From NCBI RefSeq assembly GCF_034675845.1, contig NZ_JAUCCU010000002.1:620001-684000 (forward strand): 64,000 bases of DNA, given 5' to 3'. The notes beneath the pieces were generated by a model. The model saw only the letters and a list, made by a program, of their open reading frames with translations. It did not search any database and was not told the DNA's origin. Position 1 is the first letter of the stretch. Each line of letters starts with the position of its first letter. The stretch comes from Castellaniella sp. (GTDB taxonomy: Bacteria > Pseudomonadota > Gammaproteobacteria > Burkholderiales > Burkholderiaceae_B). The translations under genes were made by a program, and so were the position numbers. Below are positions 44,435 through 53,568 of this stretch, piece after piece.

Positions 44435-45520
44435 CTACGGGGCTGCTTCATCAGCTTGCTCAGTGCTAAGGTCATTCCTTGCGACAAGGGTCATCGGCAT
44501 GCGGTGTATGAGGCTGTGCTCAAGCCCTTCCACGATCCAACCCGTTGAGGCTTCTTCGAAGTAGTGCTGGACGACACCGCGGCGGCGGAAGAATGTAGGG
44601 TCGAGAGGGTTTGAGGCGAAGGGGTTGTGATAAACCTGCAGCCCGTCGCTCAGTGTCTCACCGATCTCGTCAGCTCTGCCTACGCGCGCCATAGGCCGGC
44701 CGTCAGATGTTGCGCCCTATAGGGTGTGCATCATCGTCTGGTGCTCTGAAGTCTGGGGCGCAAGTGCACTCTCTTTTCCCCAGGTAGCGGTGCAGGAGAA
44801 AATCACCGCGGAAATTTGGCGCATACGGTCATCATTGAACAGTCCCAGTTCAATCTCGGCGCCGTTGTCCTTCGTGACGAAGCCGAGGTTTCGGGTCGGA
44901 GGGCCGTTCGGAAAAGCAGCTGGGTTACGCATGTACGCCGGCTCATCGACGTAGTGGTCGTAGAGGACCGACATGATCGGGCGGTTGTACTGGTGGTTGA
45001 AGTGCGGCTGCTCGAATGGAGCAATCACCAGAACGAAAGGCTTTCGGGCGACATGCTGGAGCTTTGAGTAGGCGTCGGTAAACTTGCGTGCCTTCCCGTG
45101 AATCGCGTTTGCAAGGCGAATCATGGCTTCGTGGTTCAGCGCGTCGATGTCGATGCCCAGGTTTGCGGGCGATTCAAGAGAAAACTGCAGGTCCCACTCG
45201 TTGGGTTTACCCTGAGCTGCGTTCGCAGTCACAGCCTCGACAAGGAAGCGGGTGCCCTCGCGGTCGAGCTGGAAGTCCGGCGCTGAGTGTGGCCAGTCGA
45301 ACTCGAACCCATAGTCACAGAAGACCGCATATAGGTAGATCTCCCAGAAGGACGAGTTGAAGGAGAGCTGGAACTCTTGAATCATCTTCCCATCGCGGTC
45401 GGGGAAGCCCTCGGCCCAAGCAGCGAGGACTGCCCGGTCAGGTGCGCGTGCGGGGCCAAGCAGTGACTTGAAGTGCGGGTGCTGCCTGGATTCATCGACG
45501 ATCGGTGTGAAAAGATCCAT
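44435..45520 (-). pseudogene. Nuclease-like hypothetical protein interrupted by an in-frame TAG
   Basis: Reading from ATG 45520 (MDLFTPIVDESRQHPHFKSLL; AGGAG upstream) goes to a TAG at 44717-44719, then stays open in the same frame through GATSDGRPMARVGRADEI and VYHNPFA to a stop at 44435-44437. Together this is one protein of about 361 residues. SSFWEIYLYAVFCDYGF, SAPDFQL and RFLVEAVTAN have the E...PD...ExN-like spacing of divergent PD-(D/E)XK nucleases; this is inference. Another ATG, at 45610 with AAGGA, is possible. It is the last gene of the minus-strand set. Confidence 0.55.
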
Positions 45521-45779
45521 GGGGTCGTGCTCCTGGCGAAAGGATCCTTTAGCGAGCGTAAAAGGCTCATGCGTCGTGGCTGGCTCGGACTGAGGACTCG
45601 ATGACTTCATCAATTCCTTGCATTTGTGATCCGATGTGTTAGGCGCCTTGTAAGCCTGCCCAAGAGGCGCTTCTGAGCTCTGATTCGGCCAGCCCGCTCC
45701 TCGGCGTTCTTGCGGCTGAAGCCAACACATTCTTCAGTGGGCGGAATGATCGCTCGCCAGAAGAGACGTTGGTGCAGAT
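45521..45779. other. Spacer before the nuclease-like gene
   Basis: No gene is supported. It separates the giant nuclease gene from the next minus-strand gene by about 260 bases (170 if the 45610 start is used). A GTTAGGCGCC word at 45638 resembles an integron attC core by chance. A separate promoter for the downstream gene could lie here, but none is clear. Confidence 0.3.
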
Positions 45780-48700
45780 TTATGAGTCAGTGGCTGCCTC
45801 GACGTGAGAGCCGAGGTTCAGTTCGGATAGGGAATCGAACGTGTGCTGGATGCAATGAGTACGGATAGGGCCTTCTGCAAACTGCATCGGCACTGGGTTT
45901 TTGAAGACCAGATGACTTTCAATCGTGCAGTCGTTGCTCAGGCCTAGGTAGCGCGCCACGGTCGATGCGTGAATCTGAAGCAATTCGACCCGGTCTAGAT
46001 GCTTCCGAAGCAAATCGCGCCGGCCCTTTTCATCCACTTCACCAGCGAAGTCCATTAACTGCTCGGCGATCTCCCCGTAGGTCTTGCGGAACTGCAGATC
46101 CTTGCACTCCATTACCAGCACCCGCCCATTTTTCGGATCCCAAGCTAGGACATCTACATCACCGTAGTTGCGCTCTAGCTTTGAAGAAAGTAACTTGCTC
46201 AGAGCTATCTCGGAGTGAGTTCTCCAGCCCAGCGAATTCATCCGCTTTGTCACGCGTTCGTTGAACTGCATGCCATCGCGGTGACGTGCGTGGCCAGCAT
46301 ATCTGCGCATAGCTGGACCAAGATGTCGGTCTGCATAGGACCCCGAGTAGTAGTTTGCAAGCGTGGAAATTACACCTTCCCTCAGCATAGCTGGTGCCAC
46401 AAACATCTCGGGGTCTTCATCGTTTGAGAGTTGCAGCAGTGGTCGTCGAAGGAAACTGAGTCGGCGACGAAACCTCCAGAAGGAGATGTCTCGGTCATCA
46501 TGGCCTTCGGGCAGATCTCGCCAGGATGTGCGGGGCTGCAGGCTCAGCGCCGCCAAGATGTTCGGGCCAATCCCTTTGTTTGGAGCTAGGGCCTCAAGCT
46601 CGCTTCGTCGAATCACGAAGATCGGCTCGTCTCGTTCGATCCCATGGTTCTCAACGGCATCCACGAACTGTCGAAGCGCATTGAACTCAAATCCGAATTC
46701 TACAACCCACGCATCCAGAAATTTCTGATCCAACACACCCTTCACGTCTAGTACGACGGCGGGCATGGCGAGGTTCTTGCTGTAGCTCCTGACCGAATCC
46801 ATGTAGCGGACTGCGTTCGTCCTGCTACCGAACTGGTCGATGACACTGTCGATGAAGTCGTGATGAACGTGCACATCGCCCAACGCGCGAACGGAGATTG
46901 CGGGCTTCATGAGGCCCCAATGGATCAGGTCAGACCAGCCACCCAGGTGATGGATCTGGGACGCCAATGTCAGAAGAAGGGAGTGATCCATGCGGCCAAG
47001 TTCACGTGCTCCGTTGAGCGGGCATTCGCATATGGCCATCTCCAGCAGCACGCGGGATCCGTGAAAGATCGCATTCAGCTTGAATTCCTGCTCCTTCATA
47101 ACGCTCAGGGCAGAAGACTGATCGTCGCGCAGTGCCAAGATCGCGGATGACGTTCGATGCCATCGGGCCCTGGACACCGAGGCCGCTTCATAGTTGAGCG
47201 AAACCTTTGAGAGCACATCGCGCCGATCGAATTGCGCGAGCTGTACTCTCAGTTCATCTTCCACGCGCCGCACCAGATCATTCAGAAACTGTCGGCAGGC
47301 TTCCTTTCCGGCAACGGCACCGCCCTCGCGGGGATCGCGGACCTTCCACCCGAGTCCGAGCCTTGTCGCGGCGTCCTCGTAGGAACTGATGTTGACCAGC
47401 GTCTCCCGACCGAGCCAAGGGAAGAAATCCCGAAACTCCTGTTGCGAGAACATGTGAGTCTGCCTGGCCTGAGCGCTGGGAACGATCTTCCGAAAGAGGC
47501 CTTCAGGATCGCTCGGTACCCTATCGGAAAGCCGCGAGACGCCTGAAATAAGTGCTCTCACTAAGGCTGCCTCCGCTATATTTTCGGGGCTGTAGAGAGC
47601 TCTTTCGAAGGCCGAGCCGATCGTCATTTGAATCGTGCATGTCGCATGTTCGGCCGTAACGGCAATGGCGTGCGCGGCGTCTTCCGCATTACCCCATCCT
47701 TGCTCAGGATCTAATGGGATTTGGGACGAGGTGAAGATGCATTTCCAAAGGATCGCTCCATTCCCAAGATATGTAGAAAACTCCGCTTCGAGATGAGGCG
47801 CCGCACGTCGGCACCATGTCTCGAGCATTCTCCAACGCTCATAGGTCCAGCTCGGCTTCCCTTCATGAACTGGGAGCTGGAACCACCATGCGCGTGCAGC
47901 TGTTCTGCACATCCCCATGGGGAAACCGTCTTCTGCGGGATCAACCGTTCGATATAGCGGTTGCCGGTTCTCATCGTCGAAGTGACTTCTTCCGTCGATC
48001 TGAACCAGTATCCAGCGTCCATCGATGAACCTCTCAGCGTGCATGTCAACATCTGCATGGAACGAGCGCCGGGCTTCCAGAATCGCGTTCTGCGTGATGG
48101 CCAAACAGAGTTTCTTTCTTGCTGCTTCGGACGGGATATCTGAATGTGGAACTAGATGCCCTTTGTTCGAATCGGCCCAGGCAACCAGATTGAGTAGCCC
48201 ATTTGCGTTCTGTAGCTGTACACCCATCCTTGCCAGTTGGTCCTGGGCCAGGAGAATGCGCCAGAGCTGGAGAACATCCATGTCGGGCAGCCATCCCAAG
48301 GTCCAGAAGTCTGCTGTACTCGTATGCTGGACTTTCCATCTTGGGTCCGGGGCTGGCAGAAGAGATAGGGAGGCTCCTCGACCGATTCCGCAGGTCAGAA
48401 CCAGCAAAAGTCCTTGCTGGAAGCCCTCTGTCCTGGAGCACGCGGTTAGAACGAAGGCGATGGCTTTATCGATTTGATCTGATTGTTCTTTCGTGGGTAC
48501 GAAGGCCCCTCTGAAACCATCTTCCTTGAAGTCCTCAAGGGTGTCGACTATGCATACGAGCGCCAGATGACGACCCGCATCAACCTCCCTGGCTGCGCAG
48601 CAGAGGCTTCCAATGTGATTGATCCGAAAGGGAAGTTTCCTACCCTGGCTGCCGAGCAACGGTGAATGGGCGAGTAGCGTTGCATATTGGCGCGTCAGGC

Positions 48701-49646
48701 TCGAGAGGAATACTTGCCTGTTCTCATCCATTCCCAGCACTTCGATGAAGAACCTGCGAATCGCGACAGTGACGGCAGTCGGGAGGACAAGGAAGAGGCT
48801 CTGCTCGCTCCATACGATCGGCCGGCGCTCCAGCTCGGAATGGCCGACGGTTTGATCCCGCAGAAGCCCCGCGCGCTCCTGGCCGAGTAGAAATGGGCCC
48901 AGCAGGTCGATGTCAACGCCTGCATCAGCGAGATCAGCGTGGCTAAATCGCACAAGGTCCTGCAGCTGACCAAACTGTTGAGCGAGCGACTTCGGCAACA
49001 CCTTGGTCCGAGTCTCCTCTCCAGACTGGTTTCGCTTCAGTCCCGCTCGGCGGAGGGCAAAGTCGGAAATTTTCAGAAGCGCATGAATTGAATTCGCGAT
49101 GAATTGGAATTGCGGTTCATCCGGCAGCTCATCGACCATCTCGACGATGCGCTGAAGGTAGAAGGTCGCGCTCTCCCAAACACCCTCCAGGACAAGATAG
49201 TTGCCGCGGCTGGACGATATGTTGCCTACAAAGATGCTCTCGGGTGGATCCTCAAGATGGCCACACGCTAAGCCAAGCGCAGAAAAGCCCTTAAGGAGAA
49301 TCTTCGAACCTGGTGCTTCTATCCCTTGGCCAAAGGCGACGGAGAGGTGAACGAGAGTCTCTAGGCGCAGGCAGTTCGCTTGGAGAGACGGTTGCAACAG
49401 CAATCCGCCGAACGCGGCCGCGACCCTGATTGCATTGAATCTGTGTAGATCCCGGACAAACGATTTGCACTGCCTAGCAATCTTTCCGATGTTGGGATCT
49501 GATGCTGGCAACCTCATCGTTGCAGCCAAGGAAGCGAGGTCAGGTTCTGCGTCGTAGTTGTGATCACTCATGTTCTTTGTACATATCTTCAAAATTGAAG
49601 CGGTATGCTGAAACGAGTGATCTTGGACACATCGAATAATCGCCAT
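45780..49646 (-). CDS. Giant protein with C-terminal PD-(D/E)XK nuclease domain
   Basis: A protein of 1288 residues. The first 1100 residues are soluble, mostly helical by composition and without a motif I recognise. The last 160 hold a restriction-endonuclease-like fold: E1130 in FNERVTKRMNSLGW, D1163/D1165 in NYGDVDVLAWD, E1180 and K1182 in VLVMECKDL, and Q1196 in EIAEQLMDF. That is a full PD-(D/E)XK set with the Q of the Mrr/NERD kind. ATG 49646 has AGGAA 5 bases before it, and the previous gene ends 11 bases away; ATG 49571 is possible. It is probably co-transcribed with the TrlF-like ATPase. The domain content is not known to me as a named system. Confidence 0.65.
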   Translation of the reverse strand: MAIIRCVQDHSFQHTASILKICTKNMSDHNYDAEPDLASLAATMRLPASDPNIGKIARQCKSFVRDLHRFNAIRVAAAFGGLLLQPSLQANCLRLETLVHLSVAFGQGIEAPGSKILLKGFSALGLACGHLEDPPESIFVGNISSSRGNYLVLEGVWESATFYLQRIVEMVDELPDEPQFQFIANSIHALLKISDFALRRAGLKRNQSGEETRTKVLPKSLAQQFGQLQDLVRFSHADLADAGVDIDLLGPFLLGQERAGLLRDQTVGHSELERRPIVWSEQSLFLVLPTAVTVAIRRFFIEVLGMDENRQVFLSSLTRQYATLLAHSPLLGSQGRKLPFRINHIGSLCCAAREVDAGRHLALVCIVDTLEDFKEDGFRGAFVPTKEQSDQIDKAIAFVLTACSRTEGFQQGLLLVLTCGIGRGASLSLLPAPDPRWKVQHTSTADFWTLGWLPDMDVLQLWRILLAQDQLARMGVQLQNANGLLNLVAWADSNKGHLVPHSDIPSEAARKKLCLAITQNAILEARRSFHADVDMHAERFIDGRWILVQIDGRSHFDDENRQPLYRTVDPAEDGFPMGMCRTAARAWWFQLPVHEGKPSWTYERWRMLETWCRRAAPHLEAEFSTYLGNGAILWKCIFTSSQIPLDPEQGWGNAEDAAHAIAVTAEHATCTIQMTIGSAFERALYSPENIAEAALVRALISGVSRLSDRVPSDPEGLFRKIVPSAQARQTHMFSQQEFRDFFPWLGRETLVNISSYEDAATRLGLGWKVRDPREGGAVAGKEACRQFLNDLVRRVEDELRVQLAQFDRRDVLSKVSLNYEAASVSRARWHRTSSAILALRDDQSSALSVMKEQEFKLNAIFHGSRVLLEMAICECPLNGARELGRMDHSLLLTLASQIHHLGGWSDLIHWGLMKPAISVRALGDVHVHHDFIDSVIDQFGSRTNAVRYMDSVRSYSKNLAMPAVVLDVKGVLDQKFLDAWVVEFGFEFNALRQFVDAVENHGIERDEPIFVIRRSELEALAPNKGIGPNILAALSLQPRTSWRDLPEGHDDRDISFWRFRRRLSFLRRPLLQLSNDEDPEMFVAPAMLREGVISTLANYYSGSYADRHLGPAMRRYAGHARHRDGMQFNERVTKRMNSLGWRTHSEIALSKLLSSKLERNYGDVDVLAWDPKNGRVLVMECKDLQFRKTYGEIAEQLMDFAGEVDEKGRRDLLRKHLDRVELLQIHASTVARYLGLSNDCTIESHLVFKNPVPMQFAEGPIRTHCIQHTFDSLSELNLGSHVEAATDS

Positions 49647-49657
49647 AGTTCCTAGAA

Positions 49658-49885
49658 TCAAATTTTTCCTGCATCTAGCAAGACCTCCACGAGTGGCTTT
49701 TCCCAATGATCTTTCCGCAAGAGCTGACGGTATTCCTCAGCGGTTTGGGTTCGTGTTCGCACCATTATTGCGATGACTGACGCAGAACCGTGATGAATTG
49801 AGTCTGTATCAACATTGGCAGCCAACTTTCCGGTCGCGGTAGGGACACCGGTTACCCAGTGCCCCCCGCAGTTGGAAGCATTCAT
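49658..49885 (-). CDS. Possible small gene between the ATPase and giant nuclease genes
   Basis: A 75-codon frame starting MNASNCGGHWVTGVPTATG and ending RKDHWEKPLVEVLLDAGKI. Its TGA lies 11 bases before the giant gene and the AGGAA between them serves the latter. The frame stays open upstream to 50191, into the ATPase gene, so other starts are possible. No ribosome site precedes 49885. It could be a small component or just an untranslated spacer. Confidence 0.35.
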   Translation of the reverse strand: MNASNCGGHWVTGVPTATGKLAANVDTDSIHHGSASVIAIMVRTRTQTAEEYRQLLRKDHWEKPLVEVLLDAGKI

Positions 49886-50037
49886 GGCCGGCGATCGGAT
49901 GTTCAAGAGGGGAGGGCAAACGACCCTCGCGGTGAAGCCAGCAAAGCCGTAACTGGCGGAAGACCACGAAGCTTGTATATACACACCCGCAGCCTCGCGA
50001 CCGAGGGCGGGACACTTGGCATCCGTGTTCTCGCTGA

Positions 50038-53022
50038 TCAAATGGTCACTCGTAAGCGCTTGGCGCGCTCCTTGAAGGCACGTTCTCCACCTTCGAGGAT
50101 GTCGCACACGTGTTGCCGGATGAGCGGGTTTTCGAGACTGCCGCTCTCGTATGTAATGAGCGGCAACTGGCCGGGCCTGTGCGGCCCACACTGCGCCACG
50201 ATCACCTGATCCGCATCGGTGTTCACCACCAAGTTGGCATTGTGCGTCACGATGACTATCTGGCGCCGCTTCTTGGCGTCGCGGAAACGATGCACCAGTT
50301 CTTGATATATGGACTGAGGGTCCAAGTTCTCTTCGGGCTGATCGATGATGAGTGGTCGATCATCTTCCGCGTCGATGGCCAAGTACAGCAGCAGCAAGAC
50401 GATGCCGCGTGTGCCGGGTGACAACTGCTCAATATCGACACCGTCATATTGCAAGCCGTAGCCAACAGTGATGTGATCGGTGCTGTAGAGCCAGTCCGAA
50501 ATGTTGCGCGCCCATGCACGGAAATCGGCGTTCTCAGGCATGTGGGTCCGGAGCGCGGCCTCATTGATCTTGACGAAATCGAGCAAGGCCGTGGCGGCTT
50601 GCGCAGCGTCACCGGCCGCCCATGCCGCCATCAGCCCGGCGCGCGCTGACCGCAGCAATTCGCCGCGCCCCTTGAAAGGACCGTTGGTCCGCAGGTCCAA
50701 CAACTCTTCGCCATTGGCGGCCCACTGCGAAAGATCCACATTTCGACGCACCGAGAACGACAGTTTCGACAAGGAGCCCGCCGCCTCGTCGATGCGCGCT
50801 TTGATAGGCGCGTAGAGATCTGCAAGCTCTCGCTCTTCCTCGACGATCGCTTCGAAGATGGCGGCGTAGGCGCTGCGCCGCGCTTCGATCAGTGCGCGGA
50901 TGCGCTCGTCTGCGCCCTGGATGCGCTCGATCTGCTGCAACACTTTGGGCAGCGCGGCCTCGGCCTTGGTGATCTTGTCCGATAGGGTGGTGAAGCGTTT
51001 GGCGTTCTGCGCGTCGACACCGACCAGCTTGCGCAGGCGAGCAAGCTCCCGCTCAAGGAGCGAAAGAGATTGATCCGCGAGGTTGACGTCCACGGGGATC
51101 AGCGTGACGGCTGGGTCGGAGTTGGCCTGAGGCGCCGGATCGGTTTTCGCGGGGCCTTGCAGCGCGGTCACAGACAGGTTCGCCTGTTTGATGCGCTCGG
51201 TCAGCAACGTGTCAACCGGGCCGGCATAGTCGAGCCTGAAGGCTTCCCAGTCAGTGGCACTGAGGCCGGCCTGCTCACGCTCTTCCTTCAGGTCGGCGAG
51301 CAGAGAGGGGGCCTGGCGGGTGCGGAAGTCGCGCACGTCGTTTTGCAAATGAAGCAGCGCCTGGTGTCGGCGCTTGGCTTGATCTACCAGTTGTCGCTTC
51401 GCATCGACCGCGAGCGAAACCTGTTCATGGCGCCGCGCGCGTTCTTCGTTGCCCTTGGCAACCAGCGACTTGCGGTCAGTCTTGTCCTTGTCGATAGCAC
51501 GCTTCTTCTCGTCCCGGTCCTTCTCGAGCGCCTTGAGGCCGTCCTTCTTGACACGTTCGTCGGTGAGGTCTGCGGACGCCCTGGTCAGAGCCTGTTGCTG
51601 GCGTTTGCGCTTCTGGCGCGAAGTTTCCAGCCGAAGGCCCAGCAACTCCTGGAAAGAGTCTGCGCCTTGACGCTCGTTGAGCGGGTGAGCACTGAAGATC
51701 ACACGCTCGATCTCCGCGACCAGTGCATCGTTCAAGCCTTCCGCCGAGCAGAGCTGGTCGACGAACTGCTGTGACAGGTACTGGACATACGGGCTGGCGA
51801 GCAAATCCTCCATGTCAGTCTGGTCGAGTTCGTTGCCAGTCGTTTCGCCAGACGCCCATTGCAACTCGGCTTTGCTGTCACCGAGGTATTGTTTCGCGCG
51901 CAGGATGAAGGAGCGCTCGTTCAAATGAGGGGAGAGCGCAAGACCGCCTGCTGCAATCAGATCGGCCAAGGCGGTTTTTCCCGAACCGCGCGCGCCGATC
52001 ACGGCAACCAATCCCGCGTTCAGCCCAACGGCACCGTTCGCGATCCAGGGCGCATTCGTCACAGACACCGAGTTGATTGTGTGGCTGTCCAGTGCGCCGC
52101 GCGGGGGCTCGGTGCCGATGAAAACACGCTCTTCGGGTTCGATGCAGGCCTGGCGTAACGAGTCGAACATCAGGTCGCCCTTGAGCCAGCAGCGCCGGTC
52201 GCCGTCAGGTTGCTCGGCCTTGGCGAGCGAATGCGCATCCGACCCGTGCAGGCATGGCTTGCATCCGTTGTACTGGCTTTCGAGTTCTTCGACCGTGGCC
52301 GATTCTTTGCCCAGCCAGAAGCGGACCTGCTTGGGATTGGCGCTGAAGATGATGTGGGCAAGGCCCTCGACGTTCTTGCGTTGCGCCGCGAAAGAGGCGG
52401 TGGCGTCGCGCAGACCCGAAGTTCCGTCCTTCTCCCCTCCGGCAACAGCGATCAGGGTGTTCTTCTTGATCCACTCGTTTTTTGACCATGCCTGCTTGAG
52501 CTGGTCGAAATTCACCTTGAACTGGTTGGCACCTTCAGACCGGGCTGCCTCGTCGTCCGTCAGGTCTGGTTTGTGGGCGCGGCCCAAGCGAATGAGGTCG
52601 CTGCGTTGGCAGCGGTAGGACTCGCCCAGGTACGGGAACTCGAATTCCAGCAGGAAGCGCTTGATCCGGTCGATGTGGTCGGCATCATGCGGCGAGAAGA
52701 GCAGGTGGATGTTGACCGCCGATGCCTTCGCGGTTTCGATCCCAAGCCGCAGTTCGACGTTGGGGAATATCAGGCCCACGCCAGGCAAACGTCCACGGCG
52801 TTTTTCTTCGACGACCTGCTCGTAACGTTCAATGCCGAAATAGTCGGTAATACCAATCGCGCGAATCGGCGGGTTCGACGCCTCGATGGCATCTAGGAAC
52901 GCTGCCCAAGGATCTGGACCTGCGTACTGGTCGTTCAGGGCGGTGCCGGGCGTGTGGATGTGAGGGTCCCAGCGATGCCAGATCGAGCCTCGTTTGCTTT
53001 GTACGTCGAACATGTCGGCCAT
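50038..53022 (-). CDS. TrlF-like PHP-plus-ABC ATPase
   Basis: A protein of 994 residues. The N-terminal PHP domain has DPHIHTPGT (19-27), GITDYFG (57-63), FPNVEL (86-91), NIHLLFSP (104-111) and HGSDAHS (259-265), covering the usual metal ligands. An ABC/SMC-type ATPase follows: Walker A GARGSGKT (343-350), a coiled-coil insertion (about 470-800), signature LSPGTRG (857-863), Walker B RPLIIDQPEENLD (about 879-891) and VTHN (near 917). GAGGA lies just before ATG 53022. NCBI calls such proteins TrlF-family AAA-like ATPases. It may sense nucleic acid and, via the PHP domain, cleave it or act on a nucleotide. Confidence 0.75.
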   Translation of the reverse strand: MADMFDVQSKRGSIWHRWDPHIHTPGTALNDQYAGPDPWAAFLDAIEASNPPIRAIGITDYFGIERYEQVVEEKRRGRLPGVGLIFPNVELRLGIETAKASAVNIHLLFSPHDADHIDRIKRFLLEFEFPYLGESYRCQRSDLIRLGRAHKPDLTDDEAARSEGANQFKVNFDQLKQAWSKNEWIKKNTLIAVAGGEKDGTSGLRDATASFAAQRKNVEGLAHIIFSANPKQVRFWLGKESATVEELESQYNGCKPCLHGSDAHSLAKAEQPDGDRRCWLKGDLMFDSLRQACIEPEERVFIGTEPPRGALDSHTINSVSVTNAPWIANGAVGLNAGLVAVIGARGSGKTALADLIAAGGLALSPHLNERSFILRAKQYLGDSKAELQWASGETTGNELDQTDMEDLLASPYVQYLSQQFVDQLCSAEGLNDALVAEIERVIFSAHPLNERQGADSFQELLGLRLETSRQKRKRQQQALTRASADLTDERVKKDGLKALEKDRDEKKRAIDKDKTDRKSLVAKGNEERARRHEQVSLAVDAKRQLVDQAKRRHQALLHLQNDVRDFRTRQAPSLLADLKEEREQAGLSATDWEAFRLDYAGPVDTLLTERIKQANLSVTALQGPAKTDPAPQANSDPAVTLIPVDVNLADQSLSLLERELARLRKLVGVDAQNAKRFTTLSDKITKAEAALPKVLQQIERIQGADERIRALIEARRSAYAAIFEAIVEEERELADLYAPIKARIDEAAGSLSKLSFSVRRNVDLSQWAANGEELLDLRTNGPFKGRGELLRSARAGLMAAWAAGDAAQAATALLDFVKINEAALRTHMPENADFRAWARNISDWLYSTDHITVGYGLQYDGVDIEQLSPGTRGIVLLLLYLAIDAEDDRPLIIDQPEENLDPQSIYQELVHRFRDAKKRRQIVIVTHNANLVVNTDADQVIVAQCGPHRPGQLPLITYESGSLENPLIRQHVCDILEGGERAFKERAKRLRVTI

Positions 53023-53071
53023 GGGTCCTCTTCAGTGTTCTTCCAAGGAGGACGTATTCGGTCACTCCTGT

Positions 53072-53128
53072 TATGTAGCGACGGCCAGCCCAAAATGCCA
53101 AGGCCAAATGCCTAAAATACAAGGCATT
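53072..53128. promoter_or_regulatory. Putative promoter and operator of the TrlF-like operon
   Basis: On the minus strand TTGGCA (53096-53101) and TACATA (53072-53077) are 18 bases apart and could be the promoter. Immediately upstream, AATGCCT (53107-53113) and AGGCATT (53122-53128) make a perfect 7-bp inverted repeat with an 8-base spacer. The same AATGCCTAA word recurs at 53223 at the start of hipB. HipB-type repressors bind such palindromes. Confidence 0.45.
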
Positions 53129-53174
53129 ATGTACGATTTTGCCTAGTTTGGCGATTTATTTTGCCAAGGCTACC

Positions 53175-53203
53175 TTGTGTTTGTAGCTGAACGGGCCTAA
53201 TAT
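53175..53203 (+). promoter_or_regulatory. hipBA promoter
   Basis: TTGTGT (53175-53180) and TAATAT (53198-53203) with 17 bases between them form a good sigma70 match, 33 bases before the preferred hipB start. The AATGCCTAA word at 53223 lies in the early transcribed region. Confidence 0.5.
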
Positions 53204-53235
53204 AGCAGGCGTTCAATATGGTAATGCCTAATTTC

Positions 53236-53568
53236 ATGAGCAAATTCGTGATGCCTTTGGAAGTTGCCGACCGGGTCGCCCGGCTGGGACAGCGCATCCG
53301 TGTCGCGCGCATTCGGCGCGGCTGGTCGGTTGCCGATCTCGCCAGCAAGGCGGGCATCAACCGAAATACCCTCACGGCGCTGGAACTCGGTAAGCCGGGT
53401 ACGGCGGTCGGTGTGAGCTTCACGGTGCTGTGGGCGCTCGGCTTGGACAAGTCTCTGGACGCTGTTGCGGATCCCGACAGCGACCTCCACGGCAAGGCGC
53501 TCGAAGCGTCGCGCCGCCCGACGCGGGCGGGCAAGGCTCGGAAGACAAGCGACGACTATGACTTCTGA
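53236..53568 (+). CDS. hipB: HipB-like antitoxin, helix-turn-helix
   Basis: The protein has 110 residues. The HTH_3 domain covers about residues 15-70: RLGQRIRVARIRRGWSVADLASKAGINRNTLTALELG. HipB binds HipA and represses the operon. MSKFVMPLEVADRV at 53236 is preferred over the ATG at 53218 because relatives begin that way; no clear ribosome site distinguishes them. The gene overlaps hipA by 11 bases. The basic C-terminal tail (ASRRPTRAGKARK) is longer than in E. coli HipB. Confidence 0.85.
   Translation: MSKFVMPLEVADRVARLGQRIRVARIRRGWSVADLASKAGINRNTLTALELGKPGTAVGVSFTVLWALGLDKSLDAVADPDSDLHGKALEASRRPTRAGKARKTSDDYDF

Noticed and set aside
40887..44719. Reassigned TAG codon in the island
   Set aside because: TAG ends lpdV, purL and the M20 gene normally, and the interrupted genes also carry a TGA and frameshifts, so decay explains the stops better.
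45638..45650. GTTAGGCGCC resembling an integron attC core
   Set aside because: No paired inverse core at the proper distance and no integron integrase or cassettes.
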